5,848 nt of DNA. It comes from JBHIDJ01 sp046760105. Its GTDB lineage: Bacteria > Pseudomonadota > Gammaproteobacteria > Acidiferrobacterales > SPGG2. A program made the translations under genes and the position numbers. The notes beneath the pieces are model-generated. The model was given only the letters and a program-made list of their open reading frames with translations, had not been told where the DNA came from and searched no databases. Below are positions 1 through 3,857 of this stretch, piece after piece. Every line of letters begins with the position of its first letter. Positions within the stretch are counted from its first letter, which is position 1. Where the stretch lies: NCBI GenBank assembly GCA_046760105.1, contig JBHIDJ010000178.1, positions 1 through 5,848 of the forward strand, in the 5' to 3' direction.

Positions 1-88
1 ACCCCATTGTGGACATTCGGCATGTAGACTGGGCCGGGGCTTCTACCGATTATAAAATGGCAGGGCCAATAAATTTGAAGGATACAAT

Positions 89-547
89 ATGGCTATTGAC
101 GCTAGATACCTGCACACCAACCTCACTGTTCTAGACATCAAGAGAATGCTCGAGTTCTATCAACAGGTTTTTGGGTGCACTCCGGTGAGGTCTGAGCAGG
201 ACCTGAGTGGGCAATGGCTCGAAGACATTACGGGAATCCCGTCTGCCGAACTGCGATACGTACACCTACGTCTACCCGGGTATGGCGACGGCGGCCCAGA
301 GTTGGAGCTAAATCAGTACCGCAATCCCATGGAACATCCGCGAACGGCGGCTGATCGTACCGGTTTTGGTCATATCGCTTTTGCCGTGGATGACGTGAGG
401 GCAGCGCTAGATGCGGTAATCGCAGCAGGGGGAGGAAGTATTGGTGATCCTGTCACTGTTGACATCCCCGGTAGAGGAAGACTTACCGAAGTCTATGCTA
501 CCGATCCAGAGGGAAACATAATTGAACTTCAACACTATAGTCGCTAG
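89..547 (+). CDS. VOC-family (glyoxalase/bleomycin-resistance fold) metalloenzyme
   Basis: A 152-residue protein with the two tandem beta-alpha-beta-beta-beta modules of the vicinal oxygen chelate superfamily. Module 1 (about 6-77) starts with YLHTNLTVLDI and the FYQQVFG helix end; module 2 (about 92-150) starts with GFGHIAFAVDD and ends with DPEGNIIELQ. The four positions that normally bind the divalent metal are filled: His9, Glu73, His95 and Glu146. It is therefore probably catalytic, not just a binding protein such as a bleomycin sequestrator. Length and layout fit glyoxalase I, methylmalonyl-CoA epimerase and small dioxygenase-like members; the substrate cannot be told from the sequence. 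It should be cytoplasmic, with no signal peptide. The start is supported by GAAGGA at 77-82, six bases before the ATG. No partner gene is visible: a gap of about 330 bases follows and the upstream gene is outside the window. Confident on family, not on reaction. Confidence 0.9.
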   Translation: MAIDARYLHTNLTVLDIKRMLEFYQQVFGCTPVRSEQDLSGQWLEDITGIPSAELRYVHLRLPGYGDGGPELELNQYRNPMEHPRTAADRTGFGHIAFAVDDVRAALDAVIAAGGGSIGDPVTVDIPGRGRLTEVYATDPEGNIIELQHYSR

Positions 548-880
548 ACCTGACAATCGCGTAATAGCGGTCGCTTATGACGAATGAAGTCTTTATATCT
601 TGTGGAGAGAGCTTCGGGCCGGAACATTCAAAGCACGGAGAACGAGTTCGCACCCGGGACGGTTGCCATCCAAACCCAGATGAGTGACCGTCCGATGACG
701 GCAACAAGCTAACCCTTTTTAAGGTCCCGCGCGTGGAGCCGTCTTAAAGGAACAACAAACGAAAATGACGGTCGATGTTACGCGTGATTGACTGCTTGCG
801 TTGATGGCCTCAGTCTTCCGAGGCGTCACAAGCATCACCCCAACTAAATACAACGAGGTGTCACACTGGATCTCATCAAC
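548..880. other. Intergenic gap without a convincing gene
   Basis: No reading frame here has both a ribosome binding site and protein-like content. The longest + strand candidate (584-712, 42 codons) lacks a Shine-Dalgarno and resembles nothing known to me. Structures seen: an imperfect hairpin just after the VOC stop (560-582, arms CGTAATAGCG and CGCTTATGACG), followed by only a weak T-rich stretch, so at best a poor terminator; a 5-bp hairpin CCGTC-CGAT-GACGG at 688-701, then a run of five T at 716-720 separated from the stem by 14 bases; and a hairpin GCCTC/GAGGC at 807-824. No convincing -35/-10 pair was found for the transporter gene that follows. Confidence 0.5.
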
Positions 881-1843
881 ATGAACCGACTGTCTATGAA
901 CCGGTCCCAGAGCGCCTACCCACCCATCAACACGATCAACCCCGGCCCACCCCGCCGTGCGTTTGCCATGGGGCTCATGGTGGTGAGCTCGATCGTGATC
1001 AGCTTTGGCGGTTTGATCATCCGAAACATCGAGGACGCGGATTCTTGGCAGATTAATCTATATCGATCCGTCGCGCTGGTCACTGCGGTGACGCTAATTC
1101 TCCTGTACCAATATCGCGGGATGGCCATCACATATGTTCGGGGCATTGGCCGATCGGGGGTCGTCGGCGGCGTCATGCTTGCCATGGCCGGTATTACCTT
1201 TCTCCAGTCACTCACGCACACGACGGTTGCAAACACCTTGTTCATACTGAGCGCGATCCCTTTCTTTGCGGCGGGTCTCGCTCGTGTCTTTCTTAAGGAA
1301 CGACTCCAACGAGCAACGTTGGTCGCTATGGTCGTGGCTGCCACGGGTATCGTCATCATGCTGAGCGAGGGTTTCGGAATCGGCTCTGCGTACGGAAACG
1401 CCATGGCGCTTATCACCGCATTCTGTTTTGCCAGTTTTGCCGTGATCGTTCGCCGAAACCGTCAGACCGATATGCTGCCGACCGTGTTGGTATCGGGTGT
1501 ATGCATCGCGCTGGTTACGTTTCTCGCACGAATAGGCGATCTCGGTGTCTCCCTCCATGACCTCCTGCTGAGTTTCCTATGGGGAGGTCTGCTCTCCGGA
1601 CTCGCGAATTGGATGTTCGTCATCGCGGCGCGCCACCTGGCCGCGGCCGAAGTGACGCTTTTTATGCTCTTGGAGTTTGCGCTTGGCCCGCTCTGGGTGT
1701 GGCTATTCGTAGGGGAAGTGCCCTCTCGATGGACACTCCTGGGCGGAGCCTTGGTCATCTCGTCAGTGGCGGTACGCACACTCCTCGAGCTGCGTCGCTC
1801 AAAGCTGACTCGCGCGGCACGTTCTATCCCAGAAAAAGGGTAG
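881..1843 (+). CDS. EamA/DMT-superfamily membrane transporter
   Basis: A 320-residue inner-membrane protein of the drug/metabolite transporter type (RhaT/EamA group). It shows about ten hydrophobic helices, roughly at residues 27-48, 59-77, 91-110, 114-135, 145-162, 170-190, 198-218, 228-250, 255-277 and 283-303. They are arranged as two EamA repeats (about 30-162 and 170-304). Each repeat has the expected acidic/basic loop after its fourth helix: FLKERL near 136-141 and VGEVPS near 277-282. Known relatives export amino acids, metabolites or drugs; the substrate here is unknown. The first 25 residues are Pro/Asn-rich and probably cytoplasmic. The start is uncertain: ATG at 881 and ATG at 896 are both in frame, and the only good Shine-Dalgarno-like sequence (GAGGTG, 855-860) is 20 bases before 881. 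Its spacing would suit a non-standard CTG at 866. The gene stands alone, with gaps on both sides. Confidence 0.9.
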   Translation: MNRLSMNRSQSAYPPINTINPGPPRRAFAMGLMVVSSIVISFGGLIIRNIEDADSWQINLYRSVALVTAVTLILLYQYRGMAITYVRGIGRSGVVGGVMLAMAGITFLQSLTHTTVANTLFILSAIPFFAAGLARVFLKERLQRATLVAMVVAATGIVIMLSEGFGIGSAYGNAMALITAFCFASFAVIVRRNRQTDMLPTVLVSGVCIALVTFLARIGDLGVSLHDLLLSFLWGGLLSGLANWMFVIAARHLAAAEVTLFMLLEFALGPLWVWLFVGEVPSRWTLLGGALVISSVAVRTLLELRRSKLTRAARSIPEKG

Positions 1844-1875
1844 CGTCCGCCATTATGTAGGTACTTCAACCGGGC

Positions 1876-1926
1876 TTGAGGATTCCTAATCAGCAGGTCG
1901 GAGGTTCGAGTTCTCTCGCCAGTACC
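1876..1926 (+). pseudogene. Degenerate 3' half of a tRNA (Arg-CCU-like); possible att scar
   Basis: The stretch has the layout of a tRNA from the anticodon arm to the 3' end. There is an anticodon loop TTCCTAA (anticodon CCU, an Arg anticodon) at about 1883-1889, a 3' anticodon strand TCAGC, a variable region AGGTC, and a T arm GGAGG-TTCGAGT-TCTCT at about 1900-1916. CGCCAGTACC then resembles an acceptor strand ending in ACC. The 5' anticodon strand is mismatched, the T stem has a G-T closing pair where G-C is normal, and no D arm or full acceptor 5' strand precedes it. GGTACT at 1860-1865 can pair with AGTACC at 1921-1926, so a shortened molecule with an internal deletion is also possible. 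A partial tRNA is typical of the site left by an integrating element, but no integrase gene is in the window. It is not a functional tRNA as it stands. Confidence 0.5.
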
Positions 1927-1956
1927 GGAAAATCGTGGTGGTACAAATGGCAATAG

Positions 1957-1977
1957 GGTGTCGGAAGACTTTACACC
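1957..1977. promoter_or_regulatory. Upstream activator site, copy 1 (near-palindrome)
   Basis: Core GTCGGAAGACTTTACA at 1960-1975, repeated exactly at 2062-2077. In this copy the flanks extend the symmetry: GGTGT at the left end is the reverse complement of ACACC at the right end, giving a dyad of 5-bp arms around an 11-base centre. Dyad symmetry plus duplication upstream of a sigma-54-type promoter is the usual layout for an enhancer-binding protein (NtrC-type activator). The binding protein is not in the window. Confidence 0.55.
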
Positions 1978-2059
1978 CCCTTCGCTTATCGTTTTCCGCC
2001 AAATTCAGCTTCGTATTCGACAAAAATCGACATCCCCATCCGAGAATTCCTCCTGGGAA

Positions 2060-2079
2060 GCGTCGGAAGACTTTACAGT
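2060..2079. promoter_or_regulatory. Upstream activator site, copy 2
   Basis: Second exact copy of the 16-base core (2062-2077), in the same orientation as the first and 102 bases after it, close to ten helical turns. The outer symmetry is weaker here (CGT on the left, ACA on the right). The two copies lie about 105 and 205 bases before the start site predicted from the TGG-N10-GCA element at 2142-2157, the normal range for sigma-54 enhancers. Between the copies, TCGACA occurs twice (2017-2022 and 2027-2032), ten bases apart. Read on the other strand this is TGTCGA, close to the TGTCGG half-site, so a weaker third site is possible. Confidence 0.5.
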
Positions 2080-2141
2080 CTCTTGAGGAAGTGTGTACGT
2101 GCAAAAACGTTTGTGTTTACAAATCAGCAACATATGAAAAC

Positions 2142-2157
2142 TGGAATAAATGATGCA
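2142..2157 (+). promoter_or_regulatory. Candidate sigma-54 (RpoN) promoter
   Basis: TGGAATAAATGATGCA keeps the invariant GG and GC dinucleotides with exactly ten bases between them, as in the consensus TGGCACG-N4-TTGCA; the TGG and TGCA ends match, the inner positions are poorer. The predicted start site is near 2168, giving a leader of about 40 bases to the Shine-Dalgarno and ATG at 2197-2209. Two repeated activator-type sites lie upstream. AATCAGCAACATA at 2122-2134 is one base short of an IHF consensus, which would fit a bend between enhancer and promoter. The element alone would be weak; its context makes it plausible. Confidence 0.45.
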
Positions 2158-2206
2158 CGCTTTTTCTGGGGCAGTGCGTCTTCACCCACTCGGACGAAGG
2201 AGGTAG

Positions 2207-2308
2207 ATGAACAAGAAAGGTTACTGATGGGCGGGCCCCATCGAGGCTCAGTATGAGTGGCGGTTCGGCTTGCTTGTTGGACTGATGATGGTCGTCTCAA
2301 CCCATTGA
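2207..2308 (+). pseudogene. Very short ORF with in-frame TGA, under candidate sigma-54 promoter
   Basis: A near-perfect Shine-Dalgarno (AAGGAGGT, 2197-2204) sits two bases before ATG 2207, rather close. The frame reads MNKKGY and then TGA at 2225-2227. After the TGA the same frame stays open for 26 codons (WAGPIEAQYE, then WRFGLLVGLMMVVSTH) to TGA at 2306-2308, ending in a hydrophobic run that could be a short membrane segment. If TGA were read through, the product would be about 33 residues. Possible explanations are a pseudogene with one nonsense change, a real 6-residue leader peptide, stop-codon recoding, or a chance open frame. I do not recognise the peptide. The TGA overlaps a hairpin (2226-2242). 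No other frame across this interval looks better. Confidence 0.3.
2226..2242 (+). other. Hairpin at the internal stop codon
   Basis: GATGGG (2226-2231) and CCCATC (2237-2242) are perfect reverse complements around a five-base loop CGGGC; a T-G pair (2225/2243) can extend the stem. It is GC-rich and not followed by a T run, so it is not an ordinary intrinsic terminator. The stem includes the last two bases of the TGA at 2225-2227. A bacterial SECIS element also follows UGA, but its loop lies further downstream than here, so selenocysteine insertion is not supported. Confidence 0.45.
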
Positions 2309-2320
2309 CAGGCCAGTCAA
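2305..2320. promoter_or_regulatory. 16-base palindrome, possible operator
   Basis: TTGACAGGCCAGTCAA is self-complementary at seven of eight pairs. It overlaps the end of the short interrupted frame and lies about 140 bases before the extended -10 candidate at 2452-2460. It may be a dimeric repressor or activator site; no second copy was noticed and no matching regulator is visible. Confidence 0.25.
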
Positions 2321-2711
2321 ATTCCCGGTCGCGCTAACGGCGATGGTGCCCGCGTTGGTGATGGTGCCGTCTGCCGGTAGCGCACACCCGATGGCCGGTA
2401 CCTGTAGCAGCGTTCCGAGGTCGTTGCCGGTTTTTTGTCACGGCATCTCGGTGGTATATTTCGGAACAATCTGCTCCGATTTGCACTACCAGAGCAGGCA
2501 ATCGATAACGATCCAGGGAAATGGACAGACGAATCCGCATTAGCCCGCAAGTGAGCTTTTCGCCGACGCTGCTTTCGAGCCCAGACGTGCGAGATGGGCG
2601 CTATTACAGTACTGGACATCCAGATCCAACCATGTGCGTGCCTCGCGGAGACGGATAGCGCGAGTCGATTTCTTGAAGGATGCGAACAAAAGCAAACACG
2701 GGGTCAAAAAA
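2309..2711. other. Gap before the lipoprotein gene; possible long leader
   Basis: About 400 bases with no convincing protein gene. Short open frames exist on both strands but lack a Shine-Dalgarno and have shuffled-looking content. Seen within it: a short direct repeat GATGGTGCC at 2341 and again about 18 bases later, an extended -10 candidate (2452-2460), and an inverted repeat TCGGA/TCCGA at about 2461-2479. Transcription from 2452-2460 would give a 5' leader of about 245 bases before the ATG at 2712, long enough for RNA-level control, but no known riboswitch is recognisable by eye. Confidence 0.4.
2452..2460 (+). promoter_or_regulatory. Extended -10 promoter candidate for the lipoprotein/GGDEF-EAL operon
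   Basis: TGGTATATT fits the TGn-extended -10 pattern with hexamer TATATT (2455-2460). At the ideal spacing the -35 is only a T run (2432-2437); TTGTCA at 2435-2440 is a better hexamer but only 14 bases away. It is the best sigma-70-type signal in the gap upstream of the operon. Confidence 0.3.
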
Positions 2712-3857
2712 ATGATGCGCGATCATAGGGCTGACAGCGGACTCCTAAGAAGTACGGGCCCCCTGGTCCTGTGCGCGCTGTTGTCCGGCTGCGTAGTGGC
2801 AGAAATAACAATGGAGCGTGAATCACAGCCGGAGCCGGTGTCGAAACCCGAATCGGTGCCGAAAGCCAAGTCCAAGTCCAAGCCCACACAAAAGGCGATG
2901 CCCAAACCGGCGCCGGGCACAAAAAAACCGAAGCCGTCACTAACGGCGAAAACCAAATCAGTGCGTCAGACCAAACCCGAACCCCAGGCTGAGGCACCGC
3001 TTAAGCCCACGGGCGCCCAAGCTTTGCCGCCTGTGGCCGTTTTGGTAAGCAACGATGTTCCCGCCTACACCCGTGTATCCGACGAGCTCGCTGCGTCTCT
3101 TAAGGGCCGCGCCAAAATCTATCGTCTGAATGGCGACCCTGCTACAAGTGGTGAGGTTGTCGGTCAGATTCAGCGCTCAGACCGTGGACAGGTCGTTGCA
3201 ATCGGCCTGCTCGCCGCCAAGGCGGCACGGAAACTGTCGGGCAAACAGGTGATCTTTTGTCAGGTGTTCAACTACCAGGATTATGACCTCATTACTCCGT
3301 GGATGAAGGGCGTCAGTATGGTGCCGCAGCTATCAGGACTATTTAGCGTGTGGAAGGCGCTGGACCCAGGCCTTCAGCGCGTGGCAGTCATCACGGGCAA
3401 GGACCACGAGCATATCGTCAACCAGGCGCGCCACGCCGCCCAGCCGTACGGGATCGGGCTGATCCACCGGGTGGTCAGCTCTGATAAAGAAACGCTGTAT
3501 GTGTTCAACCGCCTGGCTGCCGAGATTCAGGGCTTGTGGCTGTTACCGGACAATCGTGTGCTTAGCCGGCGGGTGATCCACACAATGATGTCCTACAGCG
3601 TAAAACAGGGTAAGCAGGTTTCGGTGTTCCATCCGCAGTTATTCAAGGTAGGCGGACTGATCAGTGTCAAGAGTCGTGACACCGACGTAGCCGCGCAAGT
3701 GCTGGCGCGGCTGCAGCGGGCGCAGGGAAAACAGAACGTCCCCGGGCCAGATGTCGCCCCACTGACCAAGACGCAGGTTCAGATCAACTCCGTTATGGCG
3801 AAACGTCTCGGTCTAGCCATACCGCAACAGTACAAACAACTCACCTATGAGCCGTGA
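2712..3857 (+). CDS. Lipoprotein with Lys/Pro spacer and ABC_sub_bind-type periplasmic domain
   Basis: A 381-residue exported lipoprotein. Residues 1-26 form a signal peptide with hydrophobic core PLVLCALLSG and lipobox LLSGC; Cys27 would be lipidated. Residue +2 is Val, not Asp, which favours Lol-dependent sorting to the outer membrane. Residues about 34-107 are a low-complexity spacer rich in Lys, Pro, Ser and Glu, like the periplasm-spanning part of TonB. Residues about 108-381 resemble ABC transporter substrate-binding proteins of the PF04392/COG2984 type: IGLLAAKAARKL, RVAVITG, GLWLLPDNRVLSRR, a late GGLISV strand, and QINSVMAKRLGLAIPQ near the C-terminus. No permease or ATPase is in view, so a sensory role is more likely than transport. 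The frame is open back to a GTG at 2634, but that start has no Shine-Dalgarno and puts 26 charged residues before the signal peptide. ATG 2712 (or the adjacent ATG 2715) is preferred, with GGGGT about 8 bases upstream. It overlaps the next gene by 11 bases. Confidence 0.85.
   Translation: MMRDHRADSGLLRSTGPLVLCALLSGCVVAEITMERESQPEPVSKPESVPKAKSKSKPTQKAMPKPAPGTKKPKPSLTAKTKSVRQTKPEPQAEAPLKPTGAQALPPVAVLVSNDVPAYTRVSDELAASLKGRAKIYRLNGDPATSGEVVGQIQRSDRGQVVAIGLLAAKAARKLSGKQVIFCQVFNYQDYDLITPWMKGVSMVPQLSGLFSVWKALDPGLQRVAVITGKDHEHIVNQARHAAQPYGIGLIHRVVSSDKETLYVFNRLAAEIQGLWLLPDNRVLSRRVIHTMMSYSVKQGKQVSVFHPQLFKVGGLISVKSRDTDVAAQVLARLQRAQGKQNVPGPDVAPLTKTQVQINSVMAKRLGLAIPQQYKQLTYEP

Noticed and set aside
3..134. 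Open + frame running in from the left edge (PIVDIRHVDWAGASTDYK...) and ending at TAG 132-134, possibly the tail of an upstream gene.
   Set aside because: It would overlap the well-supported VOC gene by 46 bases, has no recognisable family signature, and is too short to judge.
688..720. Intrinsic terminator from hairpin CCGTC-CGAT-GACGG plus T run.
   Set aside because: The T run is 14 bases after the stem and only five bases long; the geometry does not fit a Rho-independent terminator.
1462..1953. Minus-strand frame of 163 codons beginning MPFVPPRFSGTGERTRTSDL.
   Set aside because: The GERTRTSDLLIRN stretch is the well-known false peptide obtained by translating a tRNA on the reverse strand; the rest is antisense to the EamA gene. 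It supports the tRNA remnant rather than a protein.
1957..2079. CRISPR array.
   Set aside because: There are only two repeat copies, 16 bases each, with an 86-base interval and no further copies; this is a regulatory pair, not an array.
1886..2104. Minus-strand 72-codon frame ending in WRENSNLRPAD.
   Set aside because: It starts inside the regulatory region, crosses both repeat copies (CKVFR appears twice because of the repeat) and ends in the antisense tRNA remnant; no ribosome binding site was seen.
1935..2153. Plus-strand 72-codon frame across the repeat region (MVVQMAIGCRKTLH...).
   Set aside because: RKTL occurs twice only because the 16-base DNA repeat is translated twice; no Shine-Dalgarno, and it runs through the candidate sigma-54 promoter.
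2225..2243. Selenocysteine insertion (SECIS) at the in-frame TGA.
   Set aside because: The hairpin overlaps the TGA and its loop is too close; the peptide resembles no selenoprotein family and no sel genes are in view.
2634..2711. Upstream GTG start extending the lipoprotein by 26 residues.
   Set aside because: No Shine-Dalgarno, and it would bury the lipoprotein signal peptide behind a charged extension.
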